Assembly (NCBI GenBank): GCA_032622095.1
Contig: CP136065.1
Span: 42,073,503-42,137,502, forward strand
Source of the DNA: Siphonodentalium dalli
Taxonomy: Eukaryota > Mollusca > Scaphopoda > Gadilida > Siphonodentaliidae
Direction: 5' to 3'
Length of the DNA: 64,000 nucleotides
Below are positions 35,351 through 46,579 of the stretch, one piece after another (the first letter of the stretch is position 1; every line of letters starts with the position of its first letter). The translations under genes and the position numbers were made by a program. The notes under the pieces are model-generated. The model saw only the letters and a list, made by a program, of their open reading frames with translations. It had not been told where the DNA came from and did no database searches.

Positions 35351-38300
35351 CGTTTGGCCGCTGCAATAATTCCTTATAGCGTCGTTTGTTTGTGTATCTT
35401 GGTGAGGATACATTTTAAAAGTAACAAATCAAAACTAATAATTATGGAATAAATAAAATTCACCCATCGTAGCACAGAAAGGGTCAGGTTACTATACGTT
35501 TTCAACTTTTCGGTGAAAAAGACAATTATATCGTGCAAAATTCGACAACAACTGTCTAAATTTCTAAAGCATGTAGCAAAAGTATATTTTAATGAATGAT
35601 TTTCATCTCAAAGTTGATATAACTGCTTTGTGAATGAAAATTGCCATCCAGCTGTCGTCTGTCATTGTTTTTACGACTCTCGTGTCTGTTTATTTGCGCG
35701 CACTCAATGTCTCTTGATAGATAGACTGGTTCCTGGTCGATAGCTGCAAAAATCTTAAAAGATAGTACTTTAAACATATTTTATTTGTATATCGAATAAT
35801 ACAAAAGGGATTGGGGACAAGTTACAAAACTTACTTTGCCCCTCTCCCTAGATAGTAACCTGACCCCTCGAGCTATAGTAGCCGAAAGTAGCAAATTGTA
35901 ACCACTTGCGTTATTGCATGAGGTTTTATTGTGGTTTCATTCATGGTGAAAATTTGCTGATCTCGTCTACTATAAGTATATTCTATATTTAAAGGTACTC
36001 ATTCCGTTCCGATGGTCCCCATATAATCAGATTCCAACAACAACAACATTTTCTGAAAGCCTCTTCAGTTATCAGAATCGATTAATTACCCAAAAATAAT
36101 GCTAACCACAGTCAACTATAGTATAAAATTGCCCAAAACGTGTTATCTATCGACATTTTATTCAACGAAATATGGCCGAATTTTAAAATTTATAATATCC
36201 AAAGCACTTGATTTTAGAGTTATCCATCTTCATCCGCAATTTAGTCCGAGACCGTCGCCTTGACGAATTTGGTCCAGGCCACTAATAAGTGCATATCTCT
36301 AAAATAACAAATTTCAAAATTCGATATCTGAACACTCTGGGCTCCGATGCTTGGGTTTCTCGACTAGTTTCAAATATTGGTTACCCCCGAAGCCAAACTA
36401 ATAGTAATTTGGGAGCGTTAATTCGGATTATGCATCTTTAACATGCAGCTTGGCTCTAGTCTCTTATGTTTTACAACAAACTGCCATCTTTAAGTTCTTC
36501 GAAATGGACCCACCCCCACCACTTTAGTCATATTTTTCAAATGTTAGAAAATTTATGCCTGACATAACATCAGTGCGAAATGTTAGACCCAAATTTTCTA
36601 ATTCTAATTTCTAATTCAATTCATTTTATTTTCTCTGATCATCAAATGTATATATATATCACAGAGCGTGATTTGATTACAAATTAAATAATACAATGTA
36701 TAAGGGGTTGTGTATGGGGACATTGGATAATTTATGTATGTGATCATGAGTTTATGGTGCTACCTCAGAACGCAGCTATAGTAATATCAAAAATTATATT
36801 GATGGCGGAGTCATTCTTTATGGAGATATGGTACATGAATAAATAACATGCATATTGTATATAAAATGATTTTATGAGTGGAGTCATAAATTAATTTTCA
36901 CTATAATTACTATGTTGTTTGCATCGTTAATATGGTACACGAGTGTATTTTTCACTAATCCATGGCTCAAATTTGTTGCATATATTCTGTTCAGTATAAA
37001 AGGAGATGGTCCCAAAAATGACCGAATTCAGATTTCATTTTGGTGGGAAATGTATTGTTTTAGACCGAATATATTACTAGTTCCCACTCGGGTGTAGGGG
37101 TATAGTAAAATAATTTTTAAACCCGCGTTTGTTACAATAAACAACCCCTCCCCAATCCAACCAGAATTTCACTAACTTCTGAGTTATTCAGTATCTCAGC
37201 ATATACCCCCACGTGTTGTGCTCATCCGCATGGACAATTATTTCACCCAGTCTATACGTAGCGGACTTAGACGTAAAACATGGATATAGATTAGATATAT
37301 CTGCATCTTATATCAAGCTAGTCGCTCCTGATGTGCGTCGCCCCCACCATTGCATCTCAGCCAACACAATTGCGACAAAATAAAAAAAAATATCAACAAA
37401 ATAAGCATTGATGTTTCTTATATGTAGGTCACTGAAGGTCATGACTGATGCAGATTTGCTTTTCTTTTGGAATTGGCAATCTAGAAGAGTTATCATTAAT
37501 CCAAATCTTATTTTCATATTTTGCACCAAACATGTCCCAAAACATCCAGAGTTTGGATGTCAATTGTAAACATCTGAGAGGTCAATGTTTCATGTTTGGC
37601 GTCCAATACGTCTAATTATACAAATAGAACTTATTAATGTTTTCTAGATTACCTGTTCCTTAGTGTAAGTAATTTTACAATAGTCATGACCTTCGCCGCA
37701 CGTGGCTATTTTCACACGTAAGAGAACCAACAACCCTTTCCTCAAGAGTCCATGCATCCTGGCATAATCTGGTTGCTTACCGGTACTTAATATTCCAATA
37801 TAGAATATCAGCTTTAACGTTGTTTCATATGGAGATGGTTAACTTAACTGTGAAATAATTCCACTGTACATAGAAATCATAGACTCCCCCCCCCCCCCCC
37901 AGTGATCATGTGACAAAATTGACCTGGAACATGAGTCAGATTACCCTCTCTTTGTCTGGATCACAAATTTATATATACTTATCAGAAATATAGCTAGAAT
38001 CTATACTGCTGGGTCGATTATGGCCGTCTAACGCAAAATGCACCAGCACGAAGATCAACCGCTATGCCTCTATTAAAGTCAAGGCTATATATTCTTTAAT
38101 TCAATGCCATTTCTCATCGAGCGCTGTCGAATATAATGCACCTCTTATAATATGTAATCTAAGCGCTGCCAAAAGCCTCGAATGGACATTTGTCAGATTC
38201 CGTTTTCAACTCATCGCGAAACAAAACGTGTTTCCCCCAGCGGAAACCATTAGATACCACAAATTAGAAACTATTAGAAATACTTCAAGAGAAGTAATTA

Positions 38301-39160
38301 TGACGTCGAGGAAGGATGTGCGCCGGAGGGGCCGCTCAAAACGTTTAATGTTTCTTCGTGTATTATATCTATTATAGGATATCGCGAGTGTGTCAGATGA
38401 CCATATATATTACTAACACTTTCTAATCAAGCATGGACCATACTTCAGTGTTCATCCCGACCTTTCCTACCTCAAATCTGTTTGTTCTGCAACAAATACC
38501 ATCCTCCTACATGCTCGGAATTGGGAGAGGCCGCCATTACAGTATCGGACCATTTTACCTCCGGACTAATTTTATTTTAAACTGTTATCACCTTCTATTT
38601 TAACCGTTTCTATATGTGGCAACTGATGCAGTTGATGGATATCTCGTGGAGATGCGTGACTGCTTTTCTGAGTGGGCTTGTTCCTGTCTGTGGGAATGTG
38701 TTTTCGGATGTAATTTTGAATTAAATATGTAAATCAAAATTGGACATTCCAGTCAACGTATGTTTATGAAGAGGCCGGGTAGTCAGGCCATGCAGAGTTC
38801 AAACCGTATTTATGATGTGTGCATACTTACATGCACAAACATTTGTAACTCAATGCGTTCGTTCTGCAGTGTGACTGGGTTCTCTTGAAAGCATCGGTAC
38901 CTCAGTGTGTAGCCCATCAGTCCATGTGTTGTTCAAGTTATAGAATAATATCCAGAACTCAACAGTAACTCTTTCGGAACTTCGGATGATTCTTTTGCGT
39001 TGTTTGCACCAGTTGAGCAAATTCCAAGTGATATTAACTGTATTTTATCTTGATGTATAATTGACTCAGTCTTTCCACTTGTTTTTTTACCCCGATTGAC
39101 GGGGGTGCGCCGTAAAATCACCGCCGAAATCTCAGTAAAAACATAGCCATATGCCTCGCG
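35350..39160. other. Long non-coding stretch without recognised gene
   Basis: Contains short copies of dispersed repeats (family R at ~36,500-36,600; CAACAACAACAAC at ~36,038), a (TA)n/(CA) stretch near 36,645 and a poly-C tract at ~37,887-37,900. Frames of 60-75 codons here (36,912-37,097; 37,308-37,529; 38,933-39,121) show no domain and are typical of chance in AT-rich DNA. Upstream exons of the gene at 39,529 could lie here but I cannot identify them. Confidence 0.4.
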
Positions 39161-39528
39161 ATCTACTTCAGATTAACCCTTTCATTATCAAATTGATTTC
39201 CCCATTTCTTAATGGAAAGATACATTGAAATGGCCTATTTCATATCGCGCGATGTTCAGAAAATGTAATCAGACGACAGACACATGAAAGGATCATACAA
39301 GTAAGAGCAGCAGGATTCATATTCATTGGTGAAACAATAGTCTGATAATACATTCAACAAACAGCCTTTGGTGGAACTTTTTAGCTGAACATTTCCTAAT
39401 GGAACTACTCGTCGATGAGCGTTTAGTAAAGAAAGGATTAAGACTTTACTATAACCTGCCATTTCAATGACGAATCTTCCCATTTCAACAATGGTTAATT
39501 ATATTTTGCTTTATTTTTCAGAAAAGTC
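39160..39528 (+). promoter_or_regulatory. 5' flank of intact TRIM-like gene with likely splice acceptor
   Basis: TTTGCTTTATTTTTCAG ends at ~39,521 and is followed by AAAAGTC and the ATG, matching the arrangement of copies 1 and 3; a 5'-UTR intron is inferred. An in-frame TAA ~30 bases upstream shows the coding frame does not extend upstream here. The stretches AACAAACAG, GTTTAGTA and CAATGACGAATCTTCCC (39,355-39,482) and ATCTACTTCAGATTAACCCT (~39,163) are shared with copy 1. Confidence 0.5.
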
Positions 39529-41028
39529 ATGTCGGCTGCTGCATTTTGTAAGCTCGACTCCCGACCATTTGATTCGTTCTGTGGCACCCACTTCATACCA
39601 TGCTGTGCATCGTGCCATGCAGTCGCATATCCTGAGTGTAAACTAGAAGACTTGACGAAGGCGACAGCACAAATGGAAGCGGATGTCCAAAAATACGAAT
39701 CGTGTCTTGATAAGTTAATCTCAAAAGCAAAAGAGTTGCAGGAATCTGTTCCCGGTTGGCTAACCAAACAGGACGGAAGAGAAGATGATATGATAGCTAA
39801 TGTGAAGAATTTATTTCTTGAAATTCGTAGGATCGTTGATGATTGCGAGAAGAATGCGCTTAATCGTGTGGGAGAGACCATGTCAAAGCACAAACTGGCG
39901 GCACGGAGCGTGGATAAGATAGTAAATGTTTTGTCCGAACTGAAGCAAGAACAACGCGTATCGTCACCAGGACCAGGACAAGAGGTGGAATCATGTTCCA
40001 GCGAAGGGTCGGCTATAAATGTAGATGAAGTTCCTGTCCATTCAGATGCTACTTCTAAAGTATCAACTGCAAAAAGGGCTAAAATTCTAAACAAGCGTTC
40101 AATCAAGCTCCATCAGGCGATAGCCAAGTCAGAAAGTCTGATCGGCGATTATGAAAACCTATCGCCGATATATTACGAGACCGTCATCAATAAAGGCGTT
40201 GTGGATTCTGTAGAGAATATTTTAAAAGATTCTTCTAATATCCATATCTGTCAGAAACCTATCACGATCAGTCAATTGGTCAAGGAATTCGACTTTTCCT
40301 GCGGAGGAACTTGCTCGGTCATGACGTTCCTCAACAAGAGTCCGGAGTCGGACATGATTATTGCATCCCACAAGCCGAACAAACTCAGTATGGTAGCTAA
40401 AAGCGGTAAAACCATCAAGTCTATCGCCCTCGCCATCAATGGCCGACCGATGGGTATTTGTCTTCTGGATAATCTCATCTACATAACGCATATTAATCAA
40501 GATCAGATATCAGTGTACAAAACCTCAGATCTCAGTCACCAAAAATCGTTGCGTGTATCCGGAGGGTGTGGAGGTATCGGATCCGTCGGGGACAGATTAG
40601 TTGTTACGTGTGAGAAGGATTGTTGCGTGCGTGCTCTAACAACGAGTGGTGACGTCATTGCTCAGTCATCACACGCCTTCATCAAAAATCCATGGGGCGT
40701 GGCTGTATCTCCGGAGGCCGACGCCGTGTTTGTGACCGATTGTTCGTCAAATCAGGTGGTAGTGTTGTCACCGGATCTCGCGACACACATCAGAACGATA
40801 TCATGCGGCGGGTATTCTCCGGAGGGTGTGTGTGTGTTTGGTGGCAACATTTACGTCTGCAACAACGGCAGTAATCAAGTGACGGAACTGAGCCGTGACG
40901 GACAACGTAGTCGCTCCGTAATATCAGAAACCTTCCCCGTCGGAATATGTGTCAACCCTGCCAGGGTGTGCTTCATGGTTTCAAGTTGGGCGAACGAGTC
41001 TATCACATCATACGTGGGTCAGATGTAA
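39529..41028 (+). CDS. TRIM-like protein: degenerate B-box, coiled coil, NHL-like propeller (intact copy 2)
   Basis: A 499-residue open frame, the only uninterrupted copy of three. Residues 7-37 form a B-box 2-like zinc module (C7, C18, H21, C26, C29, C37) in which two usual histidines are D10 and Y34; there is no RING finger. Residues ~43-142 are charged heptads typical of the TRIM coiled coil, followed by a Ser/Glu-rich linker and another helix (~181-215). Residues ~265-490 contain repeated propeller blades, e.g. PMGICLLDNLIYIT (307-320), PWGVAVSPEADAVFVTD (388-404), PEGVCVFGGNIYVCNNGSNQ (431-450) and PVGICVNPARVCFMVSS (470-486). This architecture resembles TRIM2/3/56/71-type proteins; without RING it is unlikely to be a ubiquitin ligase alone and may act as a cytoplasmic scaffold or RNA/protein binder (inference). 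Probably one coding exon behind a 5'-UTR intron. Function and name are not assignable from sequence. Confidence 0.88.
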   Translation: MSAAAFCKLDSRPFDSFCGTHFIPCCASCHAVAYPECKLEDLTKATAQMEADVQKYESCLDKLISKAKELQESVPGWLTKQDGREDDMIANVKNLFLEIRRIVDDCEKNALNRVGETMSKHKLAARSVDKIVNVLSELKQEQRVSSPGPGQEVESCSSEGSAINVDEVPVHSDATSKVSTAKRAKILNKRSIKLHQAIAKSESLIGDYENLSPIYYETVINKGVVDSVENILKDSSNIHICQKPITISQLVKEFDFSCGGTCSVMTFLNKSPESDMIIASHKPNKLSMVAKSGKTIKSIALAINGRPMGICLLDNLIYITHINQDQISVYKTSDLSHQKSLRVSGGCGGIGSVGDRLVVTCEKDCCVRALTTSGDVIAQSSHAFIKNPWGVAVSPEADAVFVTDCSSNQVVVLSPDLATHIRTISCGGYSPEGVCVFGGNIYVCNNGSNQVTELSRDGQRSRSVISETFPVGICVNPARVCFMVSSWANESITSYVGQM

Positions 41029-41459
41029 AATATCGAGGGAACTTCACGTACATTACATGAAAAGTCCCCGGACTTCGGGCACATCTCATAACATTACCGT
41101 GTTGTGGTTCTTATCCGATGGATGCAAGAAACATGTATGAACTTCAAGAACTCATTCATTCAAACAAAGTAAACAAGCACTCGGAATGTGTGAGGTGGTC
41201 AGATCCTAAGTGAGATGTTGTGGCTCTTTATACTATGTTTATACGTCATTTTGTGGGGAGAGGTATCAATACCTATATATGGAATACTGCCTACTGAATT
41301 CATCGATGTGGCGCTGAAAAACATAGCGTCCTTTCGTTTCAATATTCCACGTGCGGCCTCGTATAAATATCACGACGGGAGGGGCCATACAACGGACTGG
41401 TTTAATATATATTAGGCCTTACAGGGACTCAATACATTTGCATTGGATACATGTGAAAA
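41029..41459 (+). other. Presumed 3' UTR / downstream flank
   Basis: No AATAAA is seen in the first 400 bases. The first ~35 bases (ATATCGAGGGAACTTCACGT) are duplicated at ~41,506. Otherwise featureless. Confidence 0.35.
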
Positions 41460-41715
41460 GGCATGGGCGAACGACTCTATCACATCATACGTGGGTCAGC
41501 TGTAAAATATCGAGGGAACTTCACGTAAATTACATGAAAAGTCTCGCGACACATCTCAGAACGATATCGTGTGGCAGGACTTATCCAATGGGTGTGTGTG
41601 TGTTCGTCGACAACATTTACATCTGCAACAATAATAAAGTGGTGGAACTGAGCCGTGACGGGCAACATAGTCGCTTAGTCATATCAGTAACCAGTCCCAT
41701 TGAAATATGCATAAT
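41460..41715 (+). pseudogene. Scrambled partial copy of the TRIM-like gene 3' end
   Basis: Positions 41,460-41,542 repeat the end of the intact gene (GGGCGAACGA, TACGTGGGTCAG, stop and first UTR bases). These are followed directly at ~41,545-41,715 by an earlier part of the propeller: LATHLRTISCG, MGVCVFVDNIYICNN, VVELSRDGQHSR and VISVTSPIEICI are readable. The order is thus reversed relative to the gene, as would result from a local tandem duplication followed by deletion. The peptide between 41,351 and 41,743 is open but lacks most blades and is not a credible protein. Confidence 0.8.
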
Positions 41716-41779
41716 AGGAAAATACAGCGAAATAGCGGAATAAAAAATGCAGCGAAATATAGAAATAGGAAATTATTTT

Positions 41780-41910
41780 TTACTAACTAAATAACGGAGA
41801 TATTTGAAGAACTGTTTTAAAGAGCGTAACCCAAACCTCCCCAAGCCCCCACCCAATATGACAATGGCCATCTAATCGTGAACCCCGATTAGTTATCTTT
41901 TGATAGACAA
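41780..41910 (+). repeat. Fragment of the repeat found at 48,930-49,370
   Basis: CTAAATAACGGAGATATTTG, TTTTAAAGAGCG and CTAATCGTGAACCCC recur in the MITE-like element near 49 kb. Confidence 0.55.
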
Positions 41911-42094
41911 GCGTGTGCTTATTAAGTTAATAGGTGCTCTACTACTTCATCTTCTTCTTCTCTCCTATATATTTTGATACAATCTGTATTCGAGAGATAA
42001 CCCACATCCTCCGGACCTCAATGATATGATCGTGAATGAATATTGATATACCCCACTAAACTTTGACAAACACCAGTAATGGTGTGTAGATAAT

Positions 42095-42474
42095 TTACAT
42101 AGCTCTCTTATATATGTTGATACAATCTATCTGTTTGTCTGTCTGTCATTTATACAAATTTACGATTCTCCACCGATCGAGACCAAACTTCCTATCTAGG
42201 GGTAAAATCCCACGGACACGGTCGTTGTCGTATTGGCGACCCCGTGCGACGCCCGTGCAGCGCATGCGCAGACGAGATCTCGGAAACGGGTGGAGCTATC
42301 GACTTGAAATTTGGTATGTGAATGTATCTTGCCCCGGATACGAATTTTATCGGGTCGCCGAGCCCGTGCGACGCCAGCTTCGCGCATGCGCAGACCAGAT
42401 ATCGGAAACGGGTAGAGCTATCGACTTGAAATTTGGTTTTTGAATAGCCCGGACAACGTGGGCTCATCGGCTAG
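42095..42474 (+). mobile_element. Helitron-like unit, first of a four-unit head-to-tail array
   Basis: Begins near CTCTTATATATGTTGATACA with a (TGTC)n stretch, contains two ~117-bp 'GGAAACGGGTGGAGCTATCG' units, and ends with hairpin-like GCCCGGACAACGTGGGC, TCATCGG and CTAG at 42,471-42,474. Confidence 0.6.
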
Positions 42475-42983
42475 TCTCATATATATTTTGAAGACCTCTG
42501 TTTGTCTGTATGTTTGTTTGTCTGTATGTATGTCATTTATACAAATCTACGATTCTCGACCGATCGGGACGAAACTTGGTACGTGTGTATAGTTTGACCA
42601 GGTGGTCGTCGTTGTCGTATTGGCGAGCCCGTGCGGCGCCCGCTTCGCGCATGCGCAGACGAGATCTCGGAAACGGGTGGAGCTATCGACTTGAAATTTG
42701 CTATGTGAATGTATCTTGCCCCGGATACGAATTTTATCGGGTCGCCGAGCCCGTGCGACGCCAGCTTCGCGCATGCGCAGACCAGATCTCGGAAACGGGT
42801 GGAGCTATCTACTTGAAATTTGGTATGTGAATGTATCTTGCCCCGGATACGAATTTTATCGGGTCGCCGAGCCCGTGCGATGCCAGCTTCGCGCATGCGC
42901 AGACCAGATATCGGAAACGGGTAGAGCTATCGACTTGAAATTTGGTTTTTGAATAGCCCGGACAACGTGGGCTCATCGGCTGG
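42475..42983 (+). mobile_element. Helitron-like unit, second in array
   Basis: Starts TCTCATATATATTTTGAAGA at once after the previous CTAG. It carries three ~117-bp units and ends GCCCGGACAACGTGGGC...GGCTGG (CTGG in place of CTAG, still CTRR). The frames inside are repeat-derived. Confidence 0.65.
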
Positions 42984-43428
42984 TCTCATATATATTTTGA
43001 AGACCTCTGTTTGTCTGTCTGTATGTTTGTTTGTCTGTATGTATGTCATTTATACAAATCTACGATTCTCGACCGATCGGGACGAAACTTGGTACGTGTG
43101 TGTAGTTTGACTAGGCGGTCGTCGTTGTCGTATTGGCGAGCCCGTGCTGCGCATGCGCGAATGCGCAGACGAGATCTCGGAAACGGGTTGAGCTATCGAC
43201 TTGAAATTTGGTATGTGAATGTATCTTGCCCCGGATACGAATTTTATCGGGTCGCCGAGCCCGTGCGACGCCAGCTTCGCGCATGCGCAGACCAGATCTC
43301 GGAAACAGGTAGAGCTGTCGACTTGAAATTTGGTTTTTGAATAGCCCGGACAACGTCGGGCTGGGTAGAGCTATCGACTTGAAATTTGGTTTTTGAATAG
43401 CCCGGACAACGTCGGGCTCATCGGCTAG
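42984..43428 (+). mobile_element. Helitron-like unit, third in array
   Basis: Starts TCTCATATATATTTTGAAGA and ends with the hairpin GCCCGGACAACGTCGGGC, TCATCGG, CTAG at 43,425-43,428. The last ~60 bp (TAGAGCTATCGACTTGAAAT to the hairpin) is duplicated within the unit. Closely similar to the second unit, implying recent amplification. Confidence 0.65.
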
Positions 43429-43455
43429 TCTAATATATATTTTGGGACTTCTGTT

Positions 43456-43486
<31 letters not shown>

Positions 43487-43766
43487 TAGCTATGGCCGGG
43501 AAAACTGCCGGACGGATTTCGACGAAATTTGATAGCTATGGGTACTTTTGTCCGGGGAGTGTTTTGGACGGGTCAAATCGTGACCCCGACCTGACCTTGG
43601 CCTTCAAAACGGTCAATTCAAGGTCAAAACTGGTAAAAACGGACGGATTTCGACGAAATTTGATACCTAGGAGTACTTTTGTCAATGGTCAATTCAAGGT
43701 CAAATCGCGCCTTTCGACGGAAAGCAGAGGGGAAACAGCCCGGACGAAGTCGGGCCCACCAGCTAG
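43429..43766 (+). mobile_element. Helitron-like unit, fourth in array, with TCAAGGTCA minisatellite
   Basis: Starts TCTAATATATATTTTGGGAC, has a (TGTC)n run, and then the TCAAGGTCA-type minisatellite instead of the ~117-bp units. It ends GCCCGGACGAAGTCGGGC, CCACCAG, CTAG at 43,763-43,766. Two different bodies thus share the same ends. Confidence 0.65.
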
Positions 43767-44220
43767 TTATAATATATACTATATAGGTCCGCTCCAAAAT
43801 GTATAGAGAAATTTCCAGCACGTGTTATGCGCACTGTTGCTTTAATCAGATTAGACAGGTTATTTGTTTACCAAACGACAGGTGGTCCCATCCAGAAGGA
43901 CAAGTAATCAGTTTACAAGTGTAAGTCGAATCCGTTTTAGTCGACTACCAACATATGATTTTCAATTGAAATGAAATAGTTCCGTCGACAGATTACACAA
44001 GTGCGATTCTGAGAATTATCACACGCCTGAAACTCGTGCGAATTATGTTGATAGATAATAAAAAATAATATTTAATGCAACATACACCCAATGGGCAGTT
44101 GCACATATAATAAATACAACATATATCAACATAAAGAATAATTTAACATGAGTAATCACGTAGTATATGCATATACGTTCTCGTGAATTTACTGTCATAA
44201 AATATCACGTATACTTGCTA
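43767..44220. other. Unassigned AT-rich sequence
   Basis: No gene, terminal repeat or array that I can support. Confidence 0.4.
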
Positions 44221-44224
44221 GCTT

Positions 44225-44679
44225 TTGTTATATATATGTATATTGTCTCGAATGGTGAAGAAAGACCGGATCATGTCGCATATAACGTTAACGGTTGCAA
44301 TTTGTTCATTCTGCATAATAAATCTGAACTTCTCATAATTTGTCATTTCTAAGAAATGGGGACACGTTGCAATTATGTCCTTTAAATAAGTTTCACGAAT
44401 ACTTTCGTAGGCCTCACATTATAAGATAAAATGATATTGTGACTCAATTTGTTTTGAATTACACACGGAACACAGGTTTTGGGGGCTGTTTGTTTCTCCT
44501 TTTTTCGATTTCCAGTCGATGATTATCAATCTTGTGAATAGAATGCTCACTTTGACAGATCGCGCATTGACAACGTATGGTTCAATTTCATACTTTGACT
44601 TGAATAATCTATACGTTCGTATTTTATTTTCAATGATCGCTTTCTTTTCGGCATGATTTACATTATAGAATCTCATCAA
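44225..44679 (-). pseudogene. LINE relic: C-terminal zinc-motif region
   Basis: The minus frame from 44,679 reads KIRTYRLFKSKYEIEPYV ... NLCSVCNSKQIESQYHFIL, an in-frame stop (TAA at ~44,418-44,420), then continues CEAYESIRETYLKDIIATC down to ~44,230. C-x2-C...H...C after RTYRLFK is the C-terminal signature of many invertebrate non-LTR retrotransposons. The reverse transcriptase is absent; it is a truncated, stop-containing fragment. It may belong to the same family as 15,690-16,190. Confidence 0.7.
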
Positions 44680-44739
44680 ATTATCAGATGTTTATGTATA
44701 TACATTATTCTATTCTTATATAATCTTATTCTACCATAA

Positions 44740-45210
44740 CTAGACAGGCAAATAAATAACCAGTAATTAAGTTAGCAACACGGTAATAATGGTACTACAT
44801 ATATATAGGTCTGACGATTCAATCAGACAAGGATTGATGTCTATTGAAGGGCACAAATCCTTCACAAATCACAGAAGTTGAAACGAGGTGTGTGCAATGT
44901 ACTACACTGATGGATGGATAACTTATGCGTGACAACTACATTGCCACGCTGTTGGTGGATAAATAATTCATGACACTGAGGTGCCGTTTGCTACAATTAT
45001 GGGTAAAAAATCATTCGGTGAAAAATCATTCATGACAGTGACTGGGATGCACAGTTTATTACACTCTTGAGAATATATAGTAATGATTCATGGCAGCCAT
45101 GTGCAATTTGATACACTGCTGGATGGATACATCGTGACGGCAACCGAATTTCCAAGAACGAGGGAAGAGGGACATTGGGACAGGGGGGTGTTGGGTTATC
45201 TCACATCTTC
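44740..45210 (+). repeat. Dispersed repeat, inverted partner of 61,370-61,690
   Basis: AGTTAGCAACACGGTAAT, GACGATTCAATC, GGATAAATAATTCATGA and GCAATTTGATACACTGCTGG appear in reverse complement in the 61.4-61.7 kb segment. Several ~95-bp internal units describe 'ggatggataac' motifs. No gene recognised. Confidence 0.6.
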
Positions 45211-45985
45211 CATCTTTTGCCAAACTTGTCAACATTTGAAAATTTCAAGCCTGACGCATTAGTTGGAAATATCAGACCGAAACTAGGTTGATTGTTTTCT
45301 GATATTGTTATATTCCAACCGTTATTTAGTGTGAAATTTGTTGCGGTTTTCAAAAAAGTTGATTTTAGACTCAGAGTCAATTATTTTCCTACTTTCTGCT
45401 GATCTCGGTCAAATATTTGGACTGATATGGAATCATATAAAAAGTTTCAACCAAAGGCTTGGTATGTTGGAAATTTACAATTTTAGGTATCAGTCAGTGT
45501 GTATCAGTTGGAAAATTCCAACTTAAGTTTAATTCTCGGACTTGGAATTTCCGGTCTTTTTCAATAGGGTGGCATTGGAAATTATAAGGTGGACACCCCA
45601 AATGAGACACTCTAAATCACCCCCGCGCGGAGCTCAGTCCTGGAAATAACAGACTCTTGCACAGATCTGACCGCCTTGCAATATTCTAACTTGATCAGTT
45701 CATTTCTGTTCGCTCACTATGATTTGTGTTGGGACTGTATTCGTGAATTAAAGCGACTCACTGAAATAACATAAAAGTCTGTAAAACAAGTACATGAAAC
45801 AATAGATTTACTTTATTCTTATGTTCATTATTAATATCTGTCCAATAATGAGCTTTCGGATGTCAAAACCATAAACATTACTGTCACAGTGGACTTATAT
45901 ACCTATACAAGACAAGTAAGTCCAATAAACAAATCACTGTAACATTTATTGAGGTATGCACATGAAGGCGATATTTTATTGCAAG
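45211..45985 (+). repeat. Repeat family R copy and adjacent dispersed repeat
   Basis: 45,230-45,640 carries AGTTGGAAATATCAGACC, GGTCAAATATTTGGACTGA and AAATTCCAACTTAAG as in 18,740-19,340. 45,780-45,930 (TTTACTTTATTCTTATGTTC ...CACAGTG) resembles 60,020-60,125. Confidence 0.55.
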
Positions 45986-46575
45986 GTAAGATATAAAAAT
46001 TGTTACATTTGTGGAAGGGGTTGTTCGTGAAGTAAGCATGGGACACGTTTGGTCAACTCAGTCATCGTTAAGCAAAACAACGATAAAATACATAACAATT
46101 CAGCTGATTCACAATTATGAACGTAATTTTTATGACAGGCTGAATTCGTCCACATCTACCAGAGCTATATTCTACAGCAAAATAAAAGACTCCATTAAAA
46201 TGAACCGATATCTAGCATATTTGCCAGCGCATTTATCTAACTTCTCACTGAAAATACGAACAACCAATAATAAATTGCCAGTTGAAAAGAATAGATGGAC
46301 AAAAGGAAAATATAATATAGATTTAAATTGTGTTTTATGCAGCGATAACCCATGTGGTGAGTTCCATTTGTTATGTATATCAAGAGCTGAAAGATTTTCT
46401 CAAATTATATATTCCCAAATATTGTTGGGATAATCCGAGACACAATAAATTCCATGGATTACTTTATCTTGAAAGTATGAGCGTTCTGAAAAGATTGTGC
46501 ATAACAATGGTTCAACATTTCGTTATTGGAGAACAATCAACAAATGAATATACCAAAAGACAATTTATCTATTGA
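45986..46575 (+). pseudogene. LINE relic: C-terminal domain
   Basis: Plus frame: GHVWSTQSSLSKTTIKYITI, FSLKIRTTNNKLPVEKNRW, then LNCVLCSDNPCGEFHLLCIS. After a -1 shift near 46,383 it continues LKDFLKLYIPKYC, HNKFHGLLYL up to 46,573. The (I/F)RTxNxKLPVExxRW...C-x2-C...GxEFH...C arrangement is the C-terminal end of a non-LTR retrotransposon ORF2. Upstream RT is missing, so it is 5'-truncated, with one visible frameshift. Confidence 0.75.
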
Positions 46576-46579
46576 TCCA

